Translations under genes and position numbers: made by a program
Part shown: piece by piece, positions 34,884 through 43,938 of the stretch
Layout: the number at the start of each line of letters is the position of its first letter
Position numbering within the stretch: position 1 is the first letter of the stretch
DNA from: Legionellales bacterium
GTDB lineage: Bacteria; Pseudomonadota; Gammaproteobacteria; Berkiellales; Berkiellaceae
Reading direction: 5' to 3'
Length of the DNA stretch: 44,563 nucleotides
NCBI GenBank assembly: GCA_023266435.1
Contig: JAHFQF010000001.1
Span: 1-44,563, forward strand
Notes under the pieces: generated by a model
Told to the model about the DNA's origin: nothing
Seen by the model: the letters and a program-made list of their open reading frames with translations, nothing else
Databases searched by the model: none

Positions 34884-35816
34884 CTACTGGATGTGCGCTA
34901 AAATGCCATCTAGCTCTTCGGGGTTGCTATAGCGAATGACAACAGTACCTTTACCTTTGCCGCTGTGGCGAATGGTCACAGCCGCCCCCAGCTTTTCTGC
35001 TAAATCCTGCTCTAATCGGCGAATATCTGGATCAACACGGGTATCAAACAAGACGGCGTCTGTCTCCACCTCTTGTAACCGCGCAATAATCCGTTCTGTT
35101 TCGCGCACAGAAAGACCGCGCTGTATAACCGTTTTGGCCATTTGACTTTGAAGATGCCCCCTAACCCCAAGCAATGCACGCGCATGCCCCATCTCTATTT
35201 CCTGACGAGCAAGCATACCCTGCACATCGGGATTTAAGGATAATAAGCGAATCAAATTCGTCACACTAGCGCGTGATTTCCCAACCATTTCTGCAACTTG
35301 TAAATGCGTTAAACTCAGATCGTCGGCTAGTTTTTTGAGCGCTTTGGCTTCTTCTACTGGATTGAGATCTTCTCGCTGAATATTCTCAATTAAGCCGATG
35401 GCCATAGCTGCATCATCTGTTACGTCTTTGATGATAGCCGGAATGTATTCCAGCCCTGCTTTCTGAGAGGCGCGCCAACGACGCTCCCCTGCTAAAATTT
35501 CATAATAAGCGCCGCTGATATTTTTACGAACCAAAATAGGCTGAATTACACCTTGTGTACGAATAGAGTCCGCAAGCTGCTCAATTCCCTCATCTTTGAT
35601 CGTGTTCCTGGGTTGAAATGGGCCAGCTTTGATTGCTTCTACCGGCAAAGAGACCAGTTTTTCTCGATTCAAAGCAGGTGCAGGCAATGCTCCTGGCTCA
35701 CCCTCTGCAGCGCTATCCATTCCCTCTATTACGGACACCGCCTCTCCAATCTCTCCCAGAGTATTAGCTAGCAGCTCCCCCAATCCTTTTCCTAATCCGC
35801 GTTTTTTTGAAGACAT
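34884..35816 (-). CDS. parB: Chromosome-partitioning protein ParB
   Basis: A CTP-dependent DNA clamp that binds parS and recruits ParA and SMC for origin segregation. It has 310 residues: the ParA-binding N-terminus KKRGLGKGLGELL, the ParB/Srx domain with QPRNTIKDEGIEQLADSIRTQGVIQPILV and the CTP box AGERRWRASQ, then the helix-turn-helix VAEMVGKSRASVTNLIRLL, and a C-terminal dimer domain. The gene follows parA by 17 bp in the usual parAB pair. No convincing parS site was found in the window, so the sites must lie elsewhere. Confidence 0.95.
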   Translation of the reverse strand: MSSKKRGLGKGLGELLANTLGEIGEAVSVIEGMDSAAEGEPGALPAPALNREKLVSLPVEAIKAGPFQPRNTIKDEGIEQLADSIRTQGVIQPILVRKNISGAYYEILAGERRWRASQKAGLEYIPAIIKDVTDDAAMAIGLIENIQREDLNPVEEAKALKKLADDLSLTHLQVAEMVGKSRASVTNLIRLLSLNPDVQGMLARQEIEMGHARALLGVRGHLQSQMAKTVIQRGLSVRETERIIARLQEVETDAVLFDTRVDPDIRRLEQDLAEKLGAAVTIRHSGKGKGTVVIRYSNPEELDGILAHIQ

Positions 35817-35833
35817 AATGAATCCCTTTACCG

Positions 35834-36643
35834 TTATAATGCTTCTGCTGACAGCGCCGAGGTGGTTTTCTGGCTTTTGCTGCGCCGTTTTATCATCTCA
35901 CTTGCCAAAGCCATATACGCAGCAGCCCCCCGTGAACTTTTATCATACAGGTGTACTGGCAATCCATGACTAGGCGCCTCAGCTAACCGAACATTTCTAG
36001 GAATCACGGTTTGATAGACTTTGTTGCCAAAATGCTTAATTAGCTGATCGGAAACTTCTGTAGCCAGCCGATTCCTTGGATCAAACATAGTTCGAATAAT
36101 ACCGCTAATTTGCAACTGTGGATTAACGGTGTGTTTCAGCTGAGAAATGGTGTTGAGCAAATCCGTCAGCCCCTCTAAAGCAAAATACTCGCACTGCATT
36201 GGAATGATCACAGCCGTTGCTGCGGTCAATGCATTCAAGGTCAACATGTTAAGCGCGGGCGGACAATCAATCAAAATAAAATCATAGTTTCCCTGAATAC
36301 TGTTTAAGCTTTCTTCCAGTAAGCGTTCCTTGTTGGTTTTTTTTAACAACCCCACCTCTGCTTCTGTCAAATCACTGTTTGCCGGAATTAAATCATAACC
36401 AGCGGGTGTATTATGGATAATCACCTCTGCGACACTGGCTTCTTGACGCAACAGATCATTCATGGTCGCATCGAGTTGTGTTTTATCCGCTCCCGATCCC
36501 ATGGTTGCATTGCCCTGTGGATCAATATCGCATAACAACACCCTTTCACCCATTGCTACTAAGGAGGCTGCTAAATTAACGCAGCTTGTTGTTTTTCCCA
36601 CTCCTCCTTTTTGATTGGTGAGGGCTATGATTTTGTCTGACAC
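35834..36643 (-). CDS. parA: Chromosome-partitioning ATPase ParA (Soj)
   Basis: A deviant-Walker ATPase that moves ParB-bound origins. It has 269 residues: ALTNQKGGVGKTTSCVNLAASLVAMG (P-loop with the signature Lys), CDIDPQGNATMG, FILIDCPPALNMLTLNAL, and the C-terminal TVIPRNVRLAEAPSHG and SRGAAAYMALASE, all characteristic of chromosomal Soj/ParA. The gene begins 4 bp after rsmG, in the conserved gidA-gidB-parA-parB order. Confidence 0.96.
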   Translation of the reverse strand: MSDKIIALTNQKGGVGKTTSCVNLAASLVAMGERVLLCDIDPQGNATMGSGADKTQLDATMNDLLRQEASVAEVIIHNTPAGYDLIPANSDLTEAEVGLLKKTNKERLLEESLNSIQGNYDFILIDCPPALNMLTLNALTAATAVIIPMQCEYFALEGLTDLLNTISQLKHTVNPQLQISGIIRTMFDPRNRLATEVSDQLIKHFGNKVYQTVIPRNVRLAEAPSHGLPVHLYDKSSRGAAAYMALASEMIKRRSKSQKTTSALSAEAL

Positions 36644-36647
36644 AGTG

Positions 36648-37295
36648 CTAATCCTTAAATGATGTAGTTTTTCTTATAACTAGTAAGTAATGCTGCCAAT
36701 CTTTTGTAGGAATGGTTAAAGGGATCACTGCCTCCATCGATACCCAGTTCGGCAATTGGCTAATTTCATCCAATGCCGCATCTCCTTTCATGGCCAAAAT
36801 CTTGCTCTGATTATCACACAAATGTTGAATAAGTTGCAGCATCTTTGGGAGTTTCGCAAAAGCACGAGTCACCACAGAGTGAAAAGCAGTGCTTTCAGAG
36901 ACATTTTCTACGCGGCTGTGGATAACTCGAACATTACTTAATGCCAACCGATGGATCACTTGCCTTAAGAACTGCACTCTTTTGTTTGCGCTCTCAATTA
37001 AAGTAAACTCACAGGCCGGGGAAAAAATTGCTAAGGGAATGCCAGGCAGACCGGCGCCGGATCCAACATCCGCAATGCGGGATCCGTGCAAGTAAGGCGC
37101 TATCGATAAACTATCCAAAATGTGCCTAAACACCATTTCTTCTGCTGACTTTACAGCAGTTAGGTTATGCACTTTGTTCCACTTGTTGAGCAACTCTAAA
37201 TAAGAGACTGTTTTCTCGATTTGCTCAACTGAAGCCGAAAGTGCTAATTCAGATAAAGCTCGCTTGCAGATGTCAAATAATGAGGTATCCACCAT
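36648..37295 (-). CDS. rsmG: 16S rRNA (G527-N7) methyltransferase RsmG
   Basis: Methylates G527 in the 530 loop of 16S rRNA using SAM. Also called GidB. It has 215 residues: KWNKVHNLTAVKSAEEMVFRHILDSL and the SAM motif IADVGSGAGLPGIPLAIFSP near residues 69-88, followed by ESANKRVQFLRQV. It overlaps mnmG by one base (TGATG), so it is translationally coupled. The length is close to the E. coli protein (207). Confidence 0.95.
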   Translation of the reverse strand: MVDTSLFDICKRALSELALSASVEQIEKTVSYLELLNKWNKVHNLTAVKSAEEMVFRHILDSLSIAPYLHGSRIADVGSGAGLPGIPLAIFSPACEFTLIESANKRVQFLRQVIHRLALSNVRVIHSRVENVSESTAFHSVVTRAFAKLPKMLQLIQHLCDNQSKILAMKGDAALDEISQLPNWVSMEAVIPLTIPTKDWQHYLLVIRKTTSFKD

Positions 37296-39190
37296 CAGAA
37301 AAGGCTCTCGGACAGCTGTTCTTTTTTCAAATAAATCAGCAAAATTGAAATCGCAGCTGGCGTTACGCCAGAAATTCGATGAGCCTCCCCAACGGTCTGT
37401 GGTTTAATTCTCGATAGCTTTTCTTTAATCTCATTGGATAACCCGGAAATTTGGCGATAATTAAAATTCAGCGGGATTTTTGTTTTCTCATGCTTTTTCA
37501 GTTTATTGATTTCATGTGTTTGCCGCGCAATATACCCCGCATATTTTATCTGAATTTCGAGCTGCTCTTCCGCTTCTAGGCTTAATGGCTGCTCAGGCTT
37601 ATTAATCCCTTCTATTTCGATCAGATCTCGATAAAAAACCTCTGGGCGTTTTAAGAAATCGATGGCTTTGATTTCCTGTGTAATCGGAAATCCATATTTT
37701 TCGTTAATTTTCGCATCTAGCATTGAGCTGGGTTTCATCGAGCAAGCACCTAAACGCTGCAGCTCTGCTTTGACTTGCTGTTGTTTCGCACAAAAAAGCG
37801 CCCAACGCTGCTCATCGATCAAGCCCAGCTCTTTGGCCATTGGTGTTAAACGTGCATCAGCATTGTCTTCGCGTAACAATAACCTATATTCTGCTCGAGA
37901 AGTAAACATACGATATGGCTCTTGGGTGCCCTTTAAAATCAAATCATCGATCATCACACCCAAATAAGCTTCATCTCTTCTAGGATACCAGGCAGGCCGT
38001 TGCTGATAGGCTAATGCTGCATTGATTCCAGCTAAAATGCCTTGTGCAGCGGCTTCTTCATACCCTGTGGTCCCATTGATTTGACCAGCAAAATACAACC
38101 CGTTTAATACCTTGGTTTCTAAGGTGTGCTTTAAACAAGTGGGTTCAAAATAATCGTACTCAATGGCATACCCCGGCCGAGTAATATGCGCCTGCTCAAG
38201 GCCGGCGATTGAGTGAATAAACTTGAGCTGAATATCAAAGGGCAAGCTGGTAGATAATCCATTGGGATATAACTCAATTGTATCTAACCCTTCTGGTTCG
38301 ATGAAAATTTGATGCCGATTTTTATCTTTAAAGCGCACCACTTTGTCTTCAATCGAAGGACAATACCTCGGGCCAATCCCTTCTATTTGACCCGTGTATA
38401 AAGGGGAGCGATCTAAGGCGCCCAGGATCAAATCATGCGTGTTTTGATTAGTATAAGTGATATGACAAGGGACTTGTCTTGGGTGCATGGCCAAAGAGCC
38501 CATAAAAGAAAAAACCGGCTCTGGTTGTGTGCCTGGCTGCTGTTCTAGTTGAGACCAATCAACCGTGCGCCCATCAATCCTAGGCGGCGTTCCTGTTTTT
38601 AAGCGTCCAACAGGAAAGGGGAGTTCGCGCAAACGTGCCGCCAAAGCAATAGACGGCTGATCGCCCGCGCGACCACCGCCATAATTTTTATCCCCGATGT
38701 GAATTTTTCCAGCCAAGAAGGTGCCCACAGTTAAAATCACAGTAGGGGCATAAAACTTCAATCCCATCTGAGTGACAATACCAGCAACCCGGTCACCTTG
38801 GACGATCAAATCATCCACAGATTGCTGAAAAATAAAGAGGTTTTCTTGATTTTCTACGGCGCGCCGAATAGTCGCCTTATATAAAACCCGGTCCGCTTGT
38901 GCACGAGTAGAGCGCACTGCTGGGCCTTTGCTGGCATTTAATGTACGAAATTGGATGCCTGCTTTGTCAGCGGCTAACGCCATAATGCCGCCCAATGCGT
39001 CAATCTCTTTGACCAAATGCCCTTTTCCTATACCACCAATGGCAGGGTTGCAAGACATTTGCCCAATTGTTTCAACAGAGTGGCTGAGCAGACATGTCGC
39101 TACACCCATACGTGCGGAAGCCAAAGCAGCCTCTACACCAGCATGCCCTCCCCCCACAACAATGACGCCAAATTGCTTAGGATAATCCAC
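37295..39190 (-). CDS. mnmG: tRNA uridine-5-carboxymethylaminomethyl modification enzyme MnmG
   Basis: The FAD-binding partner of MnmE in forming 5-carboxymethylaminomethyluridine at wobble position U34. Also called GidA. It has 631 residues (E. coli 629). The FAD motif is VIVVGGGHAGVEAALASARMG near residue 10, followed by CNPAIGGIGKGHLVKEIDALGG. GTPPRIDGRTVDWS and the C-terminal KAINEKYGFPITQEI-like region with YAGYIARQTHEINKLKKHE are typical. It is 12 bp downstream of mnmE and overlaps rsmG at its end. Confidence 0.97.
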   Translation of the reverse strand: MDYPKQFGVIVVGGGHAGVEAALASARMGVATCLLSHSVETIGQMSCNPAIGGIGKGHLVKEIDALGGIMALAADKAGIQFRTLNASKGPAVRSTRAQADRVLYKATIRRAVENQENLFIFQQSVDDLIVQGDRVAGIVTQMGLKFYAPTVILTVGTFLAGKIHIGDKNYGGGRAGDQPSIALAARLRELPFPVGRLKTGTPPRIDGRTVDWSQLEQQPGTQPEPVFSFMGSLAMHPRQVPCHITYTNQNTHDLILGALDRSPLYTGQIEGIGPRYCPSIEDKVVRFKDKNRHQIFIEPEGLDTIELYPNGLSTSLPFDIQLKFIHSIAGLEQAHITRPGYAIEYDYFEPTCLKHTLETKVLNGLYFAGQINGTTGYEEAAAQGILAGINAALAYQQRPAWYPRRDEAYLGVMIDDLILKGTQEPYRMFTSRAEYRLLLREDNADARLTPMAKELGLIDEQRWALFCAKQQQVKAELQRLGACSMKPSSMLDAKINEKYGFPITQEIKAIDFLKRPEVFYRDLIEIEGINKPEQPLSLEAEEQLEIQIKYAGYIARQTHEINKLKKHEKTKIPLNFNYRQISGLSNEIKEKLSRIKPQTVGEAHRISGVTPAAISILLIYLKKEQLSESLF

Positions 39191-39202
39191 GATTTTTCGC
39201 TC

Positions 39203-40582
39203 TTATTTACCAATACAAAAGGTAGAGAAAATCTCACCCAATAAATCTTCCACGTCAAATTCACCTGTGATTTGACAAAGCGCTTTGTGCGCACGTGTTA
39301 ATTCTTCTGCCATCAACTCAGGCATAGATTGCTTTTCTAAATGCTCATAAGCTCGCGCCATAGAAGCCAAAGCTTCCTCGAGCAAAACCAAGTGCCGTTT
39401 TCTCGCGACAAAACCAGACTCTTCGGTTGTTTTGACGCCTGCCATATCAAGAATACTGTGTTTTAACGCGTCTATGCCAAGTTTTAATTTGGCTGAAACA
39501 CGCACCGCTTGGAAGTCATCTTCTTTTACACAGACGCCTAGGGGCGCCCCGGTGATGTCTTGCTTGTTTAATACAACCAAAAATTTATCAGACACCAGCT
39601 CTGCTTTTAGCAATGATTTCGACTGTGACAAAGCTTTGCTATCAAAAACGCTTTGCGATTCATCATGAACCCATAAAATCAAATCAACCTGTTGAGCCAC
39701 CGCTTTAGCGCGCTCGATACCAATGGCCTCTATTTGACACTCTGTTTCTCGCAGCCCCGCTGTGTCTAAAAAATGTATTGGTATTCCCTCTAGTAAAACC
39801 TGCTCTCGAATCACATCTCGTGTTGTCCCGGCAAACTCGGTAACGATAGCCACCTCATCGCCAACCAGCTGATTCAGCAAAGAAGATTTGCCTGCATTGG
39901 GAGAGCCCATAATAGCCACTTTCACTCCTTGGTTAAGCAGCATGCTTTGGGTTGCGCTTTGAATCAGTGTGCTCAACGTGTCTTTTATCTGAGCGCAATG
40001 ATTTAACAGTGTTTTATCATTAATGGCATCAATGTCTTCTTCTGCAAAATCAATATTTGCTTCTACTAAAACGCGTAGTCTTAAAATGGTTTCTGTGATT
40101 TGATGAATTTTTTTAGAAAAAGCCCCTTGTAAGGAATTTAAAGCACCCTGAACGGCTTGTTGAGATTGGGCATGAATTAAATCCGCAATAGCTTCCGCTT
40201 GGGTGAGATCAATTTTTCCATTTAAAAAAGCGCGCTGGCTAAACTCTCCTGGCTGAGCCATTCGAGCACCTAGCGCCAGAAATGCCTCGATCAAGGAGGC
40301 CATCACACCTACCCCCCCATGTCCTTGCAGCTCTAAAACAGGCTCCCCTGTAAAAGAGGCTGGGGCTGCAAAGTAAAGCGCGACGCCTTGATCTAATAGC
40401 ACCCCCTCTGGACTATAAAATCCTGTACAAACCGCTTGCCTTGGGGGTAGATGCTTTCCCTTACAAACAACTGAAATCCATTCAGGAACCAGCGGACCCG
40501 AGACACGAATAACACCTACGCCCCCCACACCAGGTGGGGTTGCTTGTGCAACAATCGTGTCAGCGGAGTCATACATGCGCAT
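39203..40582 (-). CDS. mnmE: tRNA modification GTPase MnmE
   Basis: A GTPase that works with MnmG in U34 modification. It has 459 residues (E. coli 454): an N-terminal formyl-THF-binding domain (TIVAQATPPGVGGVGVIRVSG), the G domain with GSPNAGKSSLLNQLVG (G1), DTAGLRETE (G3) and NKQD (G4), and the C-terminal FCIGK with the catalytic Cys. The start codon ATG 40582 overlaps the yidC stop, so it is coupled; a second Met two codons later aligns equally well. Confidence 0.96.
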   Translation of the reverse strand: MRMYDSADTIVAQATPPGVGGVGVIRVSGPLVPEWISVVCKGKHLPPRQAVCTGFYSPEGVLLDQGVALYFAAPASFTGEPVLELQGHGGVGVMASLIEAFLALGARMAQPGEFSQRAFLNGKIDLTQAEAIADLIHAQSQQAVQGALNSLQGAFSKKIHQITETILRLRVLVEANIDFAEEDIDAINDKTLLNHCAQIKDTLSTLIQSATQSMLLNQGVKVAIMGSPNAGKSSLLNQLVGDEVAIVTEFAGTTRDVIREQVLLEGIPIHFLDTAGLRETECQIEAIGIERAKAVAQQVDLILWVHDESQSVFDSKALSQSKSLLKAELVSDKFLVVLNKQDITGAPLGVCVKEDDFQAVRVSAKLKLGIDALKHSILDMAGVKTTEESGFVARKRHLVLLEEALASMARAYEHLEKQSMPELMAEELTRAHKALCQITGEFDVEDLLGEIFSTFCIGK

Positions 40583-42237
40583 TATTTTTCAATTTTTCTC
40601 AAAATCAACCATTGTTGCAGGATGGAAAGCAAGTTATTAGCCACCCAATACAACACCAACCCTGAAGGAAACTGCAAAAATAACACAGTAAAGATAAATG
40701 GCATGGCCATCATCATTTTAGCCTGCATAGGATCAGGCGGAGTAGGATTCATTCTTTGCTGTAACAGCATCGTGGTCCCCATGATGATGGGTAATACATA
40801 AAAAGGATCTTTACTGGATAGATCTTGAATCCAGAACATAAACGGCGCTAAACGCAACTCTACGCTCTCTAAGAGCATGTAATAAAATGCGATAAAAACA
40901 GGGATTTGCACCAGAATAGGCAAACACCCACCCAATGGATTTACTTTTTCTTTACGATAAAGTTCCATCATTTTTTGAGAGAACGCAGCACGATCATCAC
41001 CATACGTCTGCTTTAATTGCTCCATTCTAGGCTGTAAACGTCGCATATTACCCATGGAGCGATAACTTGCTGCAGAAAGCTTATAAAAAACGAGCTTGAT
41101 CACCAGTGTTAACGCAATGATGGACCAGCCCCAGTTTCCAATATACTGATGAATATGCGTCAGGAACCAAAAGAGAAACGAAGAGATAGGCCATAGAAAC
41201 CCGTAATCCACGGTTAATTCTAATCCTGGAGCAATCACTTTTAATGTCTCTGCAATTTCTGGCCCCAAATAAACCTGTCCATGCGTAGTCACACTTTGCT
41301 GACTATCCACTTGAATTTTTGGCCCTACTGAACCAAGCACATACTCGCCCTGTTGGTTTAGGCGGCTAAAATACTGCTGTGTTTCTTGCTTATTGGGAAT
41401 CCAAGCACTGAGGAAGTAATGCTCGACCATAGCAGCCCAACCACCTGGCACGGTGGCCTTAGGTGTTTTGTTGAACTTATCGTAGGGGATCTTTTTAAAC
41501 GGTTTTTCCGGTGTGGATATTGCTCCCCCTTGATAGGTCTGCATCACTAAAAAACTGCCTTTTGATTTTTCATGCGCCAGAGGTTTTCTTGCGATTTGCC
41601 CGTAGGCATTACCCAACCATGGTAAATCCCGATGATTCGTCACCGTGTGTTCAATTTCGACCCGGTACTGTCCAGGGTATAATCTAAAGCGTTTAACAAC
41701 AAAAATACCTTGATTATCCTGCCAAGTTAAAGGAACCTCTAATACCTCCTGGCCTGGCTGCAGAGCATAGTGAGTCTGCGCAGCGCTATACACTCCTCGA
41801 CCCGCTCTATAAGAGTCCGGACCCTCCTCTCCTAAGACTCCGCTTTGTAGATAATAATGACGGTTGTCTGATTTATCTAATAAAGTAAACCCTTGCCCAG
41901 TATTGTCTTGAGTCTGTGGATAATTTTTTAATTCCGCATAAACGATATCGCCACCTTTGGGGCTGATTTTGAGGCGCAGCACATCCGTTTCAACTAAAAT
42001 ATACGCATTAGCGCTCACATCATTGCGCTCAGATGCTATCGTGAGAACCTCTGGCTCAGCAGAAAGAGGGGTTGGCAATTCATCTAAATTAGCCACGCTG
42101 ACTGTTTCTGTACCGGGGGATGCTGCGTGTGTAGCGGGCGCAGGGGCGGGATGCTCTTTTATCCACAGAGAATAAAGGTTAAAGCAAAGTAAAGCTAACG
42201 CCACATACAAAAATAGGCGAGTTCGGTTAATATCCAT
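40582..42237 (-). CDS. yidC: Membrane protein insertase YidC
   Basis: Inserts and folds inner-membrane proteins, including Fo subunits. It has 551 residues from ATG 42237, which has GGAG six bases upstream and matches the MDINRTRLFLYVALALLCF start of the family; a longer in-frame start at 42297 would cover the yidD end. The large periplasmic domain follows the first helix. The five-helix core includes NWGWSIIALTLVIKLVFYKLSAASYRSMGNMRRLQPRM and NPLGGCLPILVQIPVFIAFYYMLLESVELR. It sits between yidD and mnmE in the conserved rpmH-rnpA-yidD-yidC-mnmE order. Confidence 0.97.
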   Translation of the reverse strand: MDINRTRLFLYVALALLCFNLYSLWIKEHPAPAPATHAASPGTETVSVANLDELPTPLSAEPEVLTIASERNDVSANAYILVETDVLRLKISPKGGDIVYAELKNYPQTQDNTGQGFTLLDKSDNRHYYLQSGVLGEEGPDSYRAGRGVYSAAQTHYALQPGQEVLEVPLTWQDNQGIFVVKRFRLYPGQYRVEIEHTVTNHRDLPWLGNAYGQIARKPLAHEKSKGSFLVMQTYQGGAISTPEKPFKKIPYDKFNKTPKATVPGGWAAMVEHYFLSAWIPNKQETQQYFSRLNQQGEYVLGSVGPKIQVDSQQSVTTHGQVYLGPEIAETLKVIAPGLELTVDYGFLWPISSFLFWFLTHIHQYIGNWGWSIIALTLVIKLVFYKLSAASYRSMGNMRRLQPRMEQLKQTYGDDRAAFSQKMMELYRKEKVNPLGGCLPILVQIPVFIAFYYMLLESVELRLAPFMFWIQDLSSKDPFYVLPIIMGTTMLLQQRMNPTPPDPMQAKMMMAMPFIFTVLFLQFPSGLVLYWVANNLLSILQQWLILRKIEK

Positions 42238-42248
42238 AAAAAACTCCA

Positions 42249-42479
42249 CTAAGGTACAGGATCGTATCCGCCAGGACAGAAGGGGTGGCAACGACAAATT
42301 CTACGCAAACCAAGAAAAAATCCCTTGATAGCGCCATGTTTCGTCAATGCTTGTTGAGCGTAATCCGAACAACCAGGATAAAATCGACAACAAGTCCCCA
42401 CAATGGGCCGACCCAATATTTGGTAACTTTTAATAAAAAACAACATCGATTTCAATGGTAGTTGGCTAAGGTTTTCCAT
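42249..42479 (-). CDS. yidD: Membrane protein insertion efficiency factor YidD
   Basis: A small membrane-associated factor that assists YidC. It has 76 residues (E. coli 85): CCRFYPGCSDYAQQALTKHGAIKGFFLGLRRICRCHPFCPGGYDPVP contains the conserved family Cys and Pro residues. It overlaps the 3' end of rnpA by 28 bp in a different frame and starts 11 bp from yidC. The overlap is typical of this locus. Confidence 0.94.
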   Translation of the reverse strand: MENLSQLPLKSMLFFIKSYQILGRPIVGTCCRFYPGCSDYAQQALTKHGAIKGFFLGLRRICRCHPFCPGGYDPVP

Positions 42480-42820
42480 AATTGCATCAAGTCATCAAAA
42501 AAAGCTTGGTTTTCGGTGATTAACTCGTAGTGATTCACAACCAAAACCACATCAAACTGGCCAATTAAATGCCTATTACATCGAAAGCTTTCCCTTGCTA
42601 TGCGTTTAACTTGGTTTCTTTTGTTAGCAAGCTTGCATTTCTTTTTTGCAACCACAATACCAAGACGGCTAATCCCCTCTGGGTTGCTGCGAATGTGAGC
42701 CCTAAAGAATCGGGTTTTAAGCACCCGACGTGTATGAAATACACCTTGGTAGTCTTTAGGGCAGAGCAATCTCGCTTGCTTAGGGAATGCTGCGGGGGCA
42801 ACTAATGGTACTGTTTGCAA
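42452..42820 (-). CDS. rnpA: Ribonuclease P protein component (RnpA)
   Basis: The basic protein subunit of RNase P that helps process tRNA 5' ends. It has 122 residues: FPKQARLLCPKDYQGVFHTRRVLKTRFFRAHIR and the signature RLGIVVAKKKCKLANKRNQVKRIARESFR with the conserved RNxxKR. The start is TTG 42820, 14 bp after the rpmH stop; no ATG or GTG is available before the conserved region. The protein is about as long as E. coli RnpA (119). Confidence 0.93.
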   Translation of the reverse strand: MQTVPLVAPAAFPKQARLLCPKDYQGVFHTRRVLKTRFFRAHIRSNPEGISRLGIVVAKKKCKLANKRNQVKRIARESFRCNRHLIGQFDVVLVVNHYELITENQAFFDDLMQLWKTLANYH

Positions 42821-42834
42821 TTTATTAAATAGGA

Positions 42835-42984
42835 CTATGAGCGTTCATCAGAAACAGTAAGACGCTTCCTGCCTTTCTGGCGCCTGCGTTTTAACACTTC
42901 GCGACCGTTTTTAGTGGCCATTCTTGCTCTAAACCCGTGTTTTCTAGCCCGTTTTACGGTGCTAGGCTGAAAAGTTCTCTTCAT
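42835..42984 (-). CDS. rpmH: 50S ribosomal protein L34 (RpmH)
   Basis: The 49-residue L34, too short for most ORF cut-offs. It starts MKRTFQPSTVKRARKHGFRA, continues RMATKNGREVLKRRRQKGRKRLT, and ends VSDERS, slightly longer than E. coli (46). GAGG with six bases to ATG 42984 gives a strong site. It has its own promoter and precedes rnpA by 14 bp, the usual two-gene start of the leftward block. Confidence 0.97.
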   Translation of the reverse strand: MKRTFQPSTVKRARKHGFRARMATKNGREVLKRRRQKGRKRLTVSDERS

Positions 42985-43034
42985 AACTAACCTCAAAAAA
43001 ATGGATACTTGATCCCCATGGAATAAGACACGTA

Positions 43035-43064
43035 ACTATATGGCATTTGAGTAAGTCCTGTCAA
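43035..43064 (-). promoter_or_regulatory. Putative promoter of rpmH-rnpA
   Basis: On the minus strand a perfect TTGACA (43059-43064) and TATAGT (43035-43040) are 18 bp apart, 50 bp before the rpmH start. Confidence 0.65.
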
Positions 43065-43231
43065 TGCCCATCAGAGAGGCTTAATGAACCATTGGGAACA
43101 AAGGCGTTATCTTTCATGAGCACCCTGCTATGTGCTCTTATCCGCTCCAAAATGTCGCGTGGGTATTAAATAAAACTTAATATTCTTGATCTCTTGAATA
43201 GATCTATGGTGATTATTAGGCGCCAATTATC

Positions 43232-43707
43232 TGTGGGTAAGTATGAATTTTACTTATTTTATAATAGGGTAAGAGGAGCGATTGTAGGCAAGAAACCCGT
43301 GTAAACGCACAGGGATAGATTGTGGATAACTCCTCATTTATGAAAACCCTCAAAGGTTATCCACAAAAGAGGCGGGGTTCAAATAAAAACTAGCTAAGTT
43401 ATGCACAGGTATGTTTAGGAGATCAAAGAACACACACTCGCTACTTACGTGCCGAAGTAATAATCATAATATAAGTATAAAATGAATTTATTAAGTTTAT
43501 AAGGCGAAACCTGTCTGTGGATAATCTTCTTAATGGTATTAAAATCAATTGGTTGCTGGTTTTCAAAGCGGTGAATAGAGCACTCTGATCCCGTTGGGTA
43601 GCTTGTGGATAACTAAGCCCTGTCTACAAGTTTGTGCATAACTCGCTTACTTATCAACAGGTCTTAGGTGTGGTATTTCCTGGTTACACACAAAATCCTG
43701 TGGATAA
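43232..43707. other. oriC: Chromosomal replication origin oriC with DnaA boxes
   Basis: Perfect or consensus DnaA boxes (TTATNCACA/TGTGNATAA) occur at 43321-43329, 43357-43365 (minus), 43399-43407 (minus), 43516-43524, 43604-43612, 43633-43641 and 43699-43707. Single-mismatch forms lie at 43232-43240 and 43651-43659. The mixed orientation, the location between rpmH and dnaA, and the adjacent AT-rich stretch identify oriC. GATC sites are present (for example 43187, 43199, 43422, 43587) but not strongly clustered. Confidence 0.9.
43459..43502. other. Candidate DNA-unwinding element
   Basis: About 44 bp that are almost all A and T (TAATAATCATAATATAAG then TATAAAATGAATTTATTAAG), flanked by DnaA boxes on both sides. 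It is the most AT-rich part of the origin and the best DUE candidate by composition. No melting calculation was made. Confidence 0.55.
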
Positions 43708-43743
43708 CTGGATGGTTGGCTTAGTTGTCAGGTAGGAGTAAAC

Positions 43744-43914
43744 TTGGGGTTAGAAAAAGAAACTCTGGCAAATGAACCAAGAATTTTGTTAGTGGTTAAA
43801 TCAATTTTTAATATCCTTTCAGAACACTGCGATGACAAAGCACAGGCCACGACTTGGCTTTTTGTCTATCAGGCAGATAACGCATGGCAAAAAGCATGCC
43901 CCTGGCGTTGCTAA
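43744..43914 (+). CDS. Possible 56-residue ORF in front of dnaA
   Basis: TTG 43744 is preceded by AGGAG at 43734-43738 (5-nt spacing) and opens a 56-codon frame ending in TAA 43912-43914, 24 bp before dnaA. The translation has a charged start (LGLEKETLANEPRILLVVKS), then IFNILSEHCDDKAQATTWLF and a Trp/Cys-rich end (WQKACPWRC). I do not recognise it. The segment DDKAQATTWLF vaguely resembles the middle of DUF2384 antitoxin domains, but the fit is weak. It may be a leader peptide, a gene remnant or chance. Confidence 0.3.
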   Translation: MGLEKETLANEPRILLVVKSIFNILSEHCDDKAQATTWLFVYQADNAWQKACPWRC

Positions 43915-43938
43915 AGCAAATGAGGAGCAATAAAACCT

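Noticed and set aside
39285..39300. CACGTG core inside mnmE as a parS site
   Set aside because: Only the central six bases match. The flanks do not fit the TGTTTCACGTGAAACA pattern, so it is a chance occurrence.
43118..43137. A 6-bp hairpin GAGCAC...GTGCTC in the rpmH-oriC gap
   Set aside because: It is short, has no T-run and lies far upstream of the rpmH promoter, so no role could be supported.
43744..43914. The small ORF as a DUF2384 (MbcA/ParS-type) antitoxin
   Set aside because: Only a few residues around DDKAQATTWL fit, the spacing of the following N...PL..L motif is off, and no toxin gene accompanies it.
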